From: an uncultured Lachnospiraceae bacterium
GTDB lineage: Bacteria; Bacillota; Clostridia; Lachnospirales; Lachnospiraceae
Reading direction: 5' to 3'
NCBI GenBank assembly: GCA_910578085.1
Contig: CAJTPM010000055.1
Coordinates: 1-17,009 of the forward strand
Length of the DNA: 17,009 nucleotides
Part shown: in pieces, positions 7,385 through 14,039 of the stretch
How positions within the stretch are numbered: position 1 is the first letter of the stretch
Layout: each line of letters starts with the position of its first letter
Position numbers and translations under genes: made by a program
Notes under the pieces: model-generated
What the model was told of the DNA's origin: nothing
Databases searched by the model: none
What the model saw: only the letters and a program-made list of their open reading frames with translations

Positions 7385-7642
7385 ATGAAAGAATTCAGTT
7401 ACACAGTTCAGGATGCGTTGGGAATCCATGCTCGTCCGGCAGGGCTTCTGGTGAAGGAAGCAGCGAAATTTCCCTGCGATATTACTCTGAAGTGCGGCGA
7501 GAAGAAGGGCAGTGCAAAGAAGATCATGGCTGTTATGGCTATGGGCGTGAAGAAAGATAATGAAGTTACTGTTGTCTGTGAGGGGGATCAGGAAGATGAG
7601 GCAGCAGCAGCTTTGGAGGCATTCTTTAAGGAGAATCTGTAA
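7385..7642 (+). CDS. ptsH: HPr phosphocarrier protein with Lys at the Ser46 position
   Basis: This is an 85-residue PTS phosphocarrier that takes phosphate from Enzyme I on His15 (GIHARPAG) and passes it to EIIA proteins. An ungapped alignment with B. subtilis HPr places Lys46 (KKIMAVMAMG) where the regulatory Ser46 (KSIMGVMSLG) should be. The HPr kinase/phosphorylase site is therefore absent, although Ser43 is close by. Known Firmicutes use P-Ser46-HPr as the CcpA corepressor; this protein should not be able to play that role in the standard way. The transport function should be intact. It has its own promoter and a very strong AAGGAGG ribosome binding site. Confidence 0.96.
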   Translation: MKEFSYTVQDALGIHARPAGLLVKEAAKFPCDITLKCGEKKGSAKKIMAVMAMGVKKDNEVTVVCEGDQEDEAAAALEAFFKENL

Positions 7643-7644
7643 GA

Positions 7645-8469
7645 TTGTACTCAAACAGCAGAAAACTGGTATTTCTGGATATTGATGGGACACTGATACC
7701 AAAAAGCCAGAAGATGACTGAAAAAACAATACAGGCACTGAGAAAGGCGTATGATAACGGGCATATTCTCTGCATCTGTACCGGACGGACGTATTGTGAG
7801 ATGCCGGAGGAGATGAAGCGGTTTGACGGTATTATCAGTGCAGCTGGTGCCTGTGTTATATGGAAAAAGAAAATTTTACTGGCAGAATATTTTTCGGAGA
7901 AAGAAAAGAAACAGGTGGAAGAACTGTTGCAGGAGGCGGCTGCGATCTATACGATGGAAGGTTTTGATGATCTCTATATGAAGGAGGAAATCTACCAAAG
8001 TTTTGTGGACAGGCTGGAAGGCTGTGACGAGGAAGAGCGGGAAGTTCTGAAACTGTTTGAAAAGACGAATTTTTGCGCTGAGACAGAAAAAATGAAGAAA
8101 GTGCATAAATGCTCTTATTTTTATGCCGAAAAAGACGGTGAGTGGTTCAGAGAAAGATTGAAAAAGTGGGATATGAATGTGTCTGCTTTCAGTCAGGGTG
8201 AAACCAGAGGAAACAGTGGAGAGATCACAAAGGCAGCTTTCAATAAAGGGTCTGCGATCCGGTTTCTCAGTGACTATCTGGGAATTCCGATGGAGAATAC
8301 CATCGCAGTCGGGGACAGTGAGAATGATCTTACAATGCTCCGGATGGCCGGTGTCGGGATTGCTATGGGCAATGCGCTTGCCTATGTCAAGGAGGCAGCA
8401 GATGATGTCACCAGATCCGTAGATGAGGACGGCGTTTATTACGCGTTTTTGAAATATGGATTGATATAA
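7645..8469 (+). CDS. Cof-type HAD-IIB family phosphatase
   Basis: This is a 274-residue HAD phosphatase with a type IIB cap. Motif I is FLDIDGT (Asp12, Asp14) near the N-terminus, motif II is the threonine in CICTGR, motif III is the lysine around ITKAAFNKG, and motif IV is GDSENDLTML. Such enzymes hydrolyse sugar phosphates, flavin precursors or nucleotides; the substrate here is unknown. The start must be TTG 7645, since the next ATG lies after motif I. Its Shine-Dalgarno AAGGAG (7628-7633) lies inside the last codons of ptsH, so translation is probably coupled. It is the last gene before a terminator. Confidence 0.9.
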   Translation: MYSNSRKLVFLDIDGTLIPKSQKMTEKTIQALRKAYDNGHILCICTGRTYCEMPEEMKRFDGIISAAGACVIWKKKILLAEYFSEKEKKQVEELLQEAAAIYTMEGFDDLYMKEEIYQSFVDRLEGCDEEEREVLKLFEKTNFCAETEKMKKVHKCSYFYAEKDGEWFRERLKKWDMNVSAFSQGETRGNSGEITKAAFNKGSAIRFLSDYLGIPMENTIAVGDSENDLTMLRMAGVGIAMGNALAYVKEAADDVTRSVDEDGVYYAFLKYGLI

Positions 8470-8474
8470 AATGG

Positions 8475-8509
8475 AAATAGCCAAACCGATTGCGGGGAGG
8501 CTATTTTTT
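8475..8509 (+). terminator. Intrinsic terminator after the pts operon
   Basis: AAATAGCC at 8475-8482 pairs with GGCTATTT at 8499-8506, followed directly by more T residues (T-run 8504-8509). An inner CCG/CGG pair can close the loop. On the minus strand the same stem is followed by CCATTTTATAT, so it may also slow leftward transcription from the promoter inside the neighbouring invertible segment. Confidence 0.85.
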
Positions 8510-8547
8510 GTGGGATATTTATTAAAGAATATGAGAAACAACTTTTC

Positions 8548-8577
8548 TTTCGCAGATTAGGATAATCTGCGAAATCA
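8548..8577 (+). repeat. Left inverted repeat of the switch
   Basis: Arms TTTCGCAGATTA (8548-8559) and TAATCTGCGAAA (8563-8574) are a perfect 12-bp inverted pair around the asymmetric centre GGA, followed by TCA that is also shared with the other copy. The palindrome-with-asymmetric-core layout is what a site-specific recombinase site looks like. Confidence 0.85.
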
Positions 8578-8640
8578 AATCTATACTAATGAAAATACTT
8601 TCTTTTTAAATCAGTAATTATTTTTTCCCTAAACAGACTA

Positions 8641-8669
8641 ATTATACAATTTTTACTTACTACAGTCAA
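8641..8669 (-). promoter_or_regulatory. Near-consensus sigma-A promoter inside the invertible segment
   Basis: Read on the minus strand, TTGACT (8669-8664) and TATAAT (8646-8641) are separated by exactly 17 bases, 11 of 12 consensus positions. Transcription would start near 8634 and run left into the left repeat and the pts terminator. No promoter of comparable quality points right in this orientation. Confidence 0.8.
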
Positions 8670-8853
8670 TCTTTTTTTCCGCTGCTGTCGGTCTTCTGCA
8701 GATTCCAACATGTCAAAACCGCAAGAAAACGTAATGTTTATTACGGATAAGTGGTCAGAATAAGCAGTCAGGAAACTGGCCGGATCCTTTCAGGAAAATT
8801 CTTCCTGATTCCCATAATTAAATGTTTTTCCAAGGGTAGGGATATCAAAGAAA

Positions 8854-8883
8854 ACAATAGAAAGGGCAATCATTAGTGGTCAA
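8854..8883 (-). promoter_or_regulatory. Second, weaker leftward promoter candidate in the switch
   Basis: On the minus strand TTGACC (8883-8878) and TATTGT (8859-8854) have an 18-base spacer. The match is weaker than the main promoter but in the same direction, so it would also face the glycan locus after inversion. Confidence 0.3.
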
Positions 8884-8896
8884 AAAAGGGGTAAAT

Positions 8897-8938
8897 AGAA
8901 ATAAAAACCAGGAAAGTGCCGGATATACAGGCACTTTC
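8897..8938 (-). terminator. Intrinsic terminator, functional on the minus strand
   Basis: GAAAGTGCC (8912-8920) and GGCACTTTC (8930-8938) form a perfect 9-bp stem with a 9-nt loop. Read leftward, a T-rich tract (TTTTTATTT, + strand 8897-8905) follows four bases after the stem. Read rightward there is no U-tract. After inversion it would lie near the left repeat facing right, where it could block read-through from the pts operon. Confidence 0.6.
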
Positions 8939-8941
8939 GCA

Positions 8942-8971
8942 TGATTTCGCAGATTATCCTAATCTACGAAA
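8942..8971 (-). repeat. Right inverted repeat of the switch
   Basis: This is the reverse complement of the left copy with one change: TTTCGCAGATTA (8945-8956), centre TCC, then TAATCTACGAAA (8960-8971), with TGA at 8942-8944 matching the TCA of the left copy. The single difference (A at 8966) is in the outer half. The centres GGA and TCC are in opposite orientation, which would give inversion and not deletion. Confidence 0.85.
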
Positions 8972-9005
8972 TCAGCTGATCATAGTGACAGGGAGATACA
9001 TCGGG

Positions 9006-9557
9006 ATGTGGTGTGTTGTCTATGCAGGGGCGGGAAGAGAGAAAAAAACAGAAGATTTTGTCAGGAGTGTACTTCCGGCATCTGTCTACAGCCGCTGTTT
9101 TCATCTGGTGCAGCATAAGGCATTAAAAAGACAGGGAGTTCTGCGGGATGTGGCAGGAGATTATCTTCCCGGTTATGTATTTATTGAGACAGATAAGCCT
9201 GAGAAAGTGTATGAAATACTGAAAAAAACTCCTGGGCGGCTGTTGTTCAGCGATGATTGGTCTGTTACTGTTCTTGCTGAAAAAGAGGAATCTTTATTGA
9301 AGCTCATAGTTGACGCGAAAGGTGAGATCGGCATTTCGGTTGTCAGGACATTTATAGAGGCAGAAAGTGGGAAGAAGAAAAGCGAGTACCTCTCAGGACC
9401 GCTTGAAAAAGTTGCAGACCAGGTGGTTTACGTGGATTTCCATCACAGGTTTGCTGAAATAGGCGGGGAATGGATTGGCAGTAAGAAGCCGCCTAAGTTA
9501 AGTTTCCGGTTTGACGGTGAGGAAATAAAAGATGTGGCATATCAGCCAGAACAGTGA
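9006..9557 (+). CDS. Divergent NusG-family antitermination factor (LoaP/UpxY-like), first of two
   Basis: This is a 183-residue NusG paralog. The N-terminal NGN domain (about 1-105) has the typical start MWCVVYAGAGRE and the conserved LPGYVFIET (54-62). The C-terminal segment has a KOW-like stretch, SGPLEKVADQVVYVDFHHR (130-148), that lacks the usual glycine-rich pattern, followed by a lysine/proline-rich tail. Such proteins bind RNA polymerase and suppress termination in long surface-glycan or metabolite operons. I chose ATG 9006 because the NGN domain begins there and GGGAGA lies upstream; the frame extends to a GTG at 8916, but that would run through the recombination repeat. It is the first gene to the right of the invertible promoter. 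It could be an antiterminator or a competitor of the next gene's product. Confidence 0.82.
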   Translation: MWCVVYAGAGREKKTEDFVRSVLPASVYSRCFHLVQHKALKRQGVLRDVAGDYLPGYVFIETDKPEKVYEILKKTPGRLLFSDDWSVTVLAEKEESLLKLIVDAKGEIGISVVRTFIEAESGKKKSEYLSGPLEKVADQVVYVDFHHRFAEIGGEWIGSKKPPKLSFRFDGEEIKDVAYQPEQ

Positions 9558-9673
9558 CGAAGAAAAAGAGGTGTCGGAGATTAAGGAGACATTACAGGGC
9601 GTAAGGGGAGATAAACGGATCGCTGTTTGCAGGAATAAAATCTGCTGAGTGGGGATGAAAGGAACAGAGTGAT

Positions 9674-10186
9674 TTGTGGTATGTAATTCAGGTGCAGGCC
9701 AGGCATGAAATTGCTGTCGTGGAAAAATGTCATGCAAGAAATGTGCTCCTACCCGGAGAAGATGTATTTACAATCCTTTCCGAACGGATGGTCAAGGAAA
9801 GTGGAGAGTGGAAGAAAAAAACGCAAGTTGCTTTTCAGAAGTATATTTTCGCTGAAACCGAAGATACAGACGGGTTCCGCATCAGGCTTCGAAAAGTTGA
9901 GGAAATGGCAAGAATGCTGAGTGTGGATGATAAGATTGTTCCGATCTACCCGGAGGAGCAGGAGCTGCTGCAGAAACTCGGAGGAACAGGACATGTCATA
10001 CGCTACTCGGAAGGGTATATGGCAGGAGAGAAACTGGTTGTCACAGATGGGCCGATGAAGGGGATGGAAGGGCTGGTGAAATGGACAGACCGTCACCAGA
10101 GGATCGCCGGGATAGAGATGGATCTTATCGGACAGAAGGTGACTGTCAGGATGGGAGTCGGGATCCTGAAGAGGATTTCAGAGTAA
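9674..10186 (+). CDS. loaP: LoaP-like NusG paralog, processive antiterminator
   Basis: This is a 170-residue protein starting from TTG 9674 with the hallmark N-terminus MWYVIQVQARHE. The NGN domain covers about 1-105 (FQKYIFAET corresponds to the FPGYIFIET segment). A well-kept KOW domain runs from about 116 to 150 (VTDGPMKGMEGLV). AAAGGA lies about 11 bases before the TTG. Known LoaP proteins act on adjacent biosynthetic operons of Firmicutes, usually after binding an RNA hairpin in the leader. The 116-bp gap before it (9558-9673) has only a small GCAG/CTGC hairpin. The aminotransferase and glycan genes downstream are the probable target. Confidence 0.85.
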   Translation: MWYVIQVQARHEIAVVEKCHARNVLLPGEDVFTILSERMVKESGEWKKKTQVAFQKYIFAETEDTDGFRIRLRKVEEMARMLSVDDKIVPIYPEEQELLQKLGGTGHVIRYSEGYMAGEKLVVTDGPMKGMEGLVKWTDRHQRIAGIEMDLIGQKVTVRMGVGILKRISE

Positions 10187-10492
10187 AGGAATTTCAGGCT
10201 GTTAACAGGTGTTTAAAACACTAAAAGTTTGATTTGAGATGAGACGTTCGTTATTAAGGGACTGACAGGCCTGTGACGGCGGACATGACATATGACAGGT
10301 ATCGGATACAGGAAACCTTGGAATGCGGAGGATGATGGGTTCACCACGCAGGAGAAGGCGGACATAGTGCGTCACAGACAGGGATGGATATTTTCCTGTG
10401 TGGCGAAGCCTGCCTTTTGCAGTGAAAGCTGGAAGAGATGGCGAAGCGTATCCGGAATGCAGAAAATAAACAGGATTGTAGAAGAAAGGAAA
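10187..10492 (+). promoter_or_regulatory. Leader between loaP and the glycan genes
   Basis: This 306-base stretch has no convincing gene, although one frame is open from 10292 into the next CDS. Directly after the loaP stop are two adjacent palindromes: CTGTTAACAG (10199-10208) and GTGTTTAAAACAC (10209-10221). TTGATT (10229-10234) with TATTAA (10252-10257), spacer 17, is a weak promoter candidate. ACAGGCCTGT near 10265-10275 is another 10-bp palindrome. The region is where a LoaP-responsive RNA element would be expected, but I cannot identify one with certainty. Confidence 0.35.
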
Positions 10493-11887
10493 ATGGTGAA
10501 GAAGGTACTGTCGGAAGCTGAGGCAAGCCTCATAAGGGAAGAACCGAGATTTTACGGAATTGAACCGATTAAAGATAGAGAAATATCATTGTCATTTCAA
10601 ACTGCGTGCAGCAAAGAGAAGACGTGTGTAAAGACAGCTTTGCAGTTTGGAACAGATTGTGGGAATGTAGATGCACTGGAAGAGGAAATGGCCGGATTTA
10701 TCGGTGTGAAGCATGCGGTTGCCCTTAGTTCAGGCACAGAGGCAGTGCATGCAGCGCTCAGGCTGGCGGCGGAAAAAGTTTATGGGGGCCTGCTGAGCGG
10801 GCGGAGGGTATTCTGTTCTGATCTGGCTGCTTCCGCGCTGGTAAATTCTGTCGTCTATGAGGGCGGAGAACCTGTATTTATCGATGCTTCGCCTGAGGAT
10901 TGGGGGATGGATCCGGATGCGCTGGAGATTGCTTTTCACAGATATCCGGATGTAAAAATAGTTATGATGGCGCACCTTTATGGCTTTCCCGGACAGGTTG
11001 AGAAAGTAAAGAGGATCTGCAGGAAACACGGGGCTGTGCTGATCGAGGATGCATGTGAGAGCCTGGGTGCATTGATTAAGGGAAAACAGGTAGGCAGTTT
11101 TGGTGATTACGGGGTTCTGAGTTTTCATAATAGTGACATTATGGCGGATCTGGAAGGGGGCATGCTTTTAGTCAATGATGCCTCTGAGGCAGAAAAAGTA
11201 CGGGGATGGCTGTCGCAGCCGCCTATGGGACGCCCGCAGGCACAGCGTGGCAGGTGGGTGTGCAGGGATCAGACAGGGAATGTACAGGCCGGGGTTATTC
11301 ATTGCCGGATGCGCAGTTTGCATGAGTATATTGCAAAGAAGAAAAGGATCTATGAGCGGTACCAAAGGAGATTTGCAGAGGATCTGATGCTGTTAAATCC
11401 TGTTGGAGAGGGGACAGAGCCGAGTTATTGGCATTCCTGTATGACGGTGGAGAGCAGTATCGGTTTTATTGAGAGGCGGTCGGAACGGGAATATGAGTAT
11501 GTGTCGCAGCATGGTACGGCGGCACCGATGGAAATACTGGATGCGCTGGCGGCATTTGGTGCGGAAGGTAAACCGGTCTGGAAACCGATGCATATGCAGC
11601 CGTTTTTTAAAGACTGTGACCAGGTTTCATTGGATGGCAGTAAGAAGGACTATGAGAGTTCCGGGCACAAGGGTCCTTTGGTCAGATGTAATGAGAGTGC
11701 GGAAATCTTCAGGAAGGGGATCTGCCTGCCGGCGGATGTCAGGATGACCGAGGCGGAGCAGAACAGGGTAATTGATATTATTTTTTCATGTTATTGCAGG
11801 CGGGATATGAATAGAGAGATCTGGTGTGCAATGCAGGATACAGATGGATATAAAATAGAAAGGAGCGCTGAAAGGCGCTTATTTTAA
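10493..11887 (+). CDS. EpsN/PglE-like DegT-family protein lacking the PLP lysine
   Basis: The gene encodes 464 residues from ATG 10493 (AAGGA just upstream; the frame is open back to 10292). It follows the EpsN/PglE sugar aminotransferase pattern along its length: SSGTEAVHAALRLA, FIDASPEDWGMDPDALE, HLYGFPGQ, IEDACESLGALIKGKQVGSFGDYG, WKPMHMQPFF and KGICLPADVRMTEAEQ. However, the catalytic segment that reads SFNGNKIITTSGGG in EpsN reads SFHNSDIMADLEGG here, so the lysine is Asp215. The YNYRMSN-type segment is also replaced (about 250-265). About 30 residues extend past the family's usual C-terminus, overlapping a small AGCGC/GCGCT hairpin (11864-11879). With an intact long frame it is probably a maintained non-aminating homolog (pseudoenzyme or altered chemistry), not ordinary decay. 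Confidence 0.8.
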   Translation: MVKKVLSEAEASLIREEPRFYGIEPIKDREISLSFQTACSKEKTCVKTALQFGTDCGNVDALEEEMAGFIGVKHAVALSSGTEAVHAALRLAAEKVYGGLLSGRRVFCSDLAASALVNSVVYEGGEPVFIDASPEDWGMDPDALEIAFHRYPDVKIVMMAHLYGFPGQVEKVKRICRKHGAVLIEDACESLGALIKGKQVGSFGDYGVLSFHNSDIMADLEGGMLLVNDASEAEKVRGWLSQPPMGRPQAQRGRWVCRDQTGNVQAGVIHCRMRSLHEYIAKKKRIYERYQRRFAEDLMLLNPVGEGTEPSYWHSCMTVESSIGFIERRSEREYEYVSQHGTAAPMEILDALAAFGAEGKPVWKPMHMQPFFKDCDQVSLDGSKKDYESSGHKGPLVRCNESAEIFRKGICLPADVRMTEAEQNRVIDIIFSCYCRRDMNREIWCAMQDTDGYKIERSAERRLF

Positions 11888-11923
11888 TGGAAAGAAGTTG
11901 GATGAAAGGATATGGAAAATATC

Positions 11924-13126
11924 ATGCAGATTCCATTTTCACCGCCGGATATTTCCGAGGCGGAAGTAAAGGAAGTGGCAGAGGCACTGCGTTCCGGCTG
12001 GATCACTACCGGGCCGCGGACAAAAGAACTGGAAAAGCGGTGTGCGGCCTGGATCGATACGTCCAAATGCGTCTGTTTAAATTCACAGACAGCCTGTGCA
12101 GAGATGACGCTGCGGCTGCTGGGGGTAGGGAAGGGAGATGAGTGCATCACCACCGCCTATACTTACACGGCTACCGCGTCTGTGGTCTGCCATGTGGGAG
12201 CAAAACTGAAACTGGTGGATATTCAGAAGGACAGCTTTGAGATGGACTATGATGCGCTGGAAGATGCCATCACAGAAAAGACGAAGGTGATCATCCCGGT
12301 GGATCTGGGCGGCGTACCCTGCGATTATGACAGGATTTTCGAGATCGTGGAGAGAAAGAAGGGGCTGTTCAGACCCTCCAATGCCTTACAGGATGCAGTT
12401 GGCCGTGTGGTTGTGATGGCGGACGCAGCCCATGCTTTTGGAGCAGAAAGGCATGGGAAGATGGTGGGGAATATTGCTGATTTCACCTGTTTCAGCTTCC
12501 ATGCGGTGAAGAATTTTACGACGGCGGAAGGGGGATGCGTTACCTGGAGACATATGGAGGGGATCGATGATGATGCACTGTATCATCAGTATCAGCTGTT
12601 ATCACTTCACGGACAGTCAAAGGATGCTTTGTCCAAGACACAGTGCGGCGGCTGGGAGTACGACGTCCTGGGCCCCTGGTATAAATGCAACATGACGGAT
12701 GTGGCGGCGGCTATAGGGCTGGGGCAGTTTAAGAGGTACCCCGGGATGCTTGCAAGGAGACGGGAGCTTATTGAAAGATATGACAGGAAGTTCCCGCCTC
12801 TGGGAGTGGAAACACTGCCTCATTATACGGCGGAATATATTTCTTCCGGGCATCTGTATCTTACAAGGGTCCCGGGGATCACCGGGGAACAGAGAAATGA
12901 GATCATCGGGAAGATGGGGGAGGCAGGTATTGCCTGCAATGTTCACTATAAGCCGCTGCCCCTGCTTACGGCGTACCGGGAACTTGGGTTTGAGACAGAG
13001 GATTATCCCAATGCTTATGGCCATTTTATCAATGAGATTACGCTGCCGCTGCATACAGGACTTACGGATGAGGAGGCGGAGTATGTGGCAGACAATTACT
13101 GCCGTATCCTGGGAGAATATGTGTAA
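11924..13126 (+). CDS. DegT/DnrJ/EryC1/StrS-family nucleotide-sugar aminotransferase
   Basis: This is a PLP-dependent aminotransferase of about 400 residues that would transfer an amino group from glutamate to a keto-sugar nucleotide. Landmarks are FSPPDISEAEVKEV, SGWITTGPRTKELE, LNSQTACAEM, TTAYTYTATA, DAAHAFGA and the catalytic FSFHAVKNFTTAEGG, whose Lys is at about residue 196. The C-terminal half has NVHYKPL. I prefer ATG 11924 (N-terminus MQIPFSPPD, as in homologs) over the in-frame ATG 11912, whose ribosome binding site would be too close. It directly follows the lysine-less homolog; the two are not close copies. No sugar 4,6-dehydratase is visible in the window, so the keto-sugar substrate must come from elsewhere. 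Confidence 0.9.
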   Translation: MQIPFSPPDISEAEVKEVAEALRSGWITTGPRTKELEKRCAAWIDTSKCVCLNSQTACAEMTLRLLGVGKGDECITTAYTYTATASVVCHVGAKLKLVDIQKDSFEMDYDALEDAITEKTKVIIPVDLGGVPCDYDRIFEIVERKKGLFRPSNALQDAVGRVVVMADAAHAFGAERHGKMVGNIADFTCFSFHAVKNFTTAEGGCVTWRHMEGIDDDALYHQYQLLSLHGQSKDALSKTQCGGWEYDVLGPWYKCNMTDVAAAIGLGQFKRYPGMLARRRELIERYDRKFPPLGVETLPHYTAEYISSGHLYLTRVPGITGEQRNEIIGKMGEAGIACNVHYKPLPLLTAYRELGFETEDYPNAYGHFINEITLPLHTGLTDEEAEYVADNYCRILGEYV

Positions 13127-13333
13127 TATACCATCTCTGCAAGCGGACATGGTACGCTTTATGATGCATATCCGCTTTGCTCGGCGCGGTATAATGTCTG
13201 ACGACATTATATCTTGAAGCGTTCAAAGGCTGTTAAGATATCCGGGTGCAGAAAGAACAGCAGCAGGCCGTGCGGGCTGTCTGTGATAAGAAGTTTACGA
13301 AAGAAACTATATTGTTTATAGAAGGGATGCTTC
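13127..13333 (+). promoter_or_regulatory. 207-bp intergenic region with two inverted repeats
   Basis: AAGCGGA (13141-13147) and TCCGCTT (13171-13177) form one stem. TATAATGTC (13190-13198) and GACATTATA (13203-13211) form a perfect 9-bp stem with a 4-base loop. Neither is followed by a U-tract, so they are not classical terminators. They might be an antitermination-related RNA element, a pause site or an operator. A TTGAAG (13214-13219) has no good -10 partner. No gene was found here. Confidence 0.4.
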
Positions 13334-14029
13334 ATGCAGCTTAGAGAGTGGGAAGACCTTCCGGTAGAGATGCGGACAGAAAAAGTACGCAGGTATTACA
13401 GGATTCTGAAAAGAAAAAGAGGAAGTCTGATCTATAAAAGGACATTTGATATTGTGGCTTCATCAGCAATGGCGATTCTGCTGCTTCCTGTGTTTGCAGT
13501 TATATCGGTTCTGATCGTCCTGGATTCCGCAGGAGGAGTATTTTACAGGCAGGTGAGAGTTACGCAGTATGGGAAAAGATTCAGGATAGTTAAGTTCCGG
13601 ACGATGACTGCAGGTGCGGACAGGGCAGGCCCGCAGGTGACAGTGGGGCATGATAGACGGGTCACGAGGGTCGGCGGTTTTTTACGCAGATACCGTCTGG
13701 ATGAACTGCCGCAGCTTTTTAATATTCTGACAGGGGACATGACCTTTGTGGGGACCAGGCCGGAGGTGCCGAAGTATGTGGAAAAGTATACGGAGGAGAT
13801 GCGGGCAACCCTTCTTCTGCCTGCGGGGGTGACGAGCAGGGCAAGTATTTATTATAAAGATGAGGCAGATCTGCTGGAGGAATGTGAGGATCCGGAGAGG
13901 GTGTATGTGGAAAGGATACTGCCTGGGAAGATGAAGTATAATCTGGAATCTCTGAGAAGGTTTGGTCTGATGGAGGATCTGAAAGTAATGGCGCTTACGG
14001 TGAGGGAAGTGTTTGGAAAAGAGGGCTGA
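13334..14029 (+). CDS. Bacterial sugar transferase (PglC/WcaJ-type phosphoglycosyl transferase)
   Basis: This is a 231-residue initiating enzyme that transfers a sugar-1-phosphate from a UDP-sugar to undecaprenyl phosphate at the inner face of the membrane. A reentrant hydrophobic helix spans about 38-65 (IVASSAMAILLLPVFAVISV). Family motifs are FYRQVRVTQYGK, KFRTM (87-91), the catalytic Asp123-Glu124 dyad in RLDELPQLFNIL, and FVGTRPEVP. The size and domain layout match the short monotopic class (PglC, the C-terminal part of WcaJ) plus a charged N-terminal extension of about 30 residues. ATG 13334 has GAAGGG upstream. With the EpsN/PglE-like genes next to it, a modified amino-sugar is a likely first sugar. 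The next gene begins 10 bases after the stop. Confidence 0.92.
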   Translation: MQLREWEDLPVEMRTEKVRRYYRILKRKRGSLIYKRTFDIVASSAMAILLLPVFAVISVLIVLDSAGGVFYRQVRVTQYGKRFRIVKFRTMTAGADRAGPQVTVGHDRRVTRVGGFLRRYRLDELPQLFNILTGDMTFVGTRPEVPKYVEKYTEEMRATLLLPAGVTSRASIYYKDEADLLEECEDPERVYVERILPGKMKYNLESLRRFGLMEDLKVMALTVREVFGKEG

Positions 14030-14039
14030 CGGAAAAAGA

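Larger units (their letters stand above)
8548..8971. other. Candidate invertible promoter segment (phase-variation switch), OFF orientation
   Basis: This AT-rich, non-coding 424-bp segment lies between the pts terminator and the glycan locus. Its two ends carry inverted copies of the same 30-bp sequence. It contains a near-consensus promoter on the minus strand (8641-8669) that points leftward, away from the glycan genes. If the DNA between the repeat centres (about 8560-8959) is flipped, the -10 moves to about 8873-8878, facing right, with a leader of about 120 nt to the first NusG-like gene. That geometry matches known phase-variable promoters of Bacteroides capsule loci and the C. difficile flagellar, cwpV and cmr switches. 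That it really inverts is an inference; both orientations would have to be observed. No recombinase is encoded in the window. Confidence 0.75.

Noticed and set aside
8548..8971. A MITE or small transposon with terminal inverted repeats
   Set aside because: The flanks (CTTTTC on the left, TCAGCTG on the right) show no target-site duplication, and each repeat is itself palindromic with an asymmetric centre, which fits a recombinase site better. A genome-wide copy count would settle it.
8916..9005. N-terminal extension of the first NusG-like gene from a GTG at 8916
   Set aside because: It would run through the hairpin and the right recombination repeat. The NGN domain begins at the ATG at 9006, which has its own ribosome binding site.
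10292..10492. N-terminal 67-codon extension of the lysine-less aminotransferase homolog
   Set aside because: EpsN-like proteins begin well after this point, the residues resemble nothing, and no good ribosome binding site precedes 10292. The ATG at 10493 has AAGGA just upstream.
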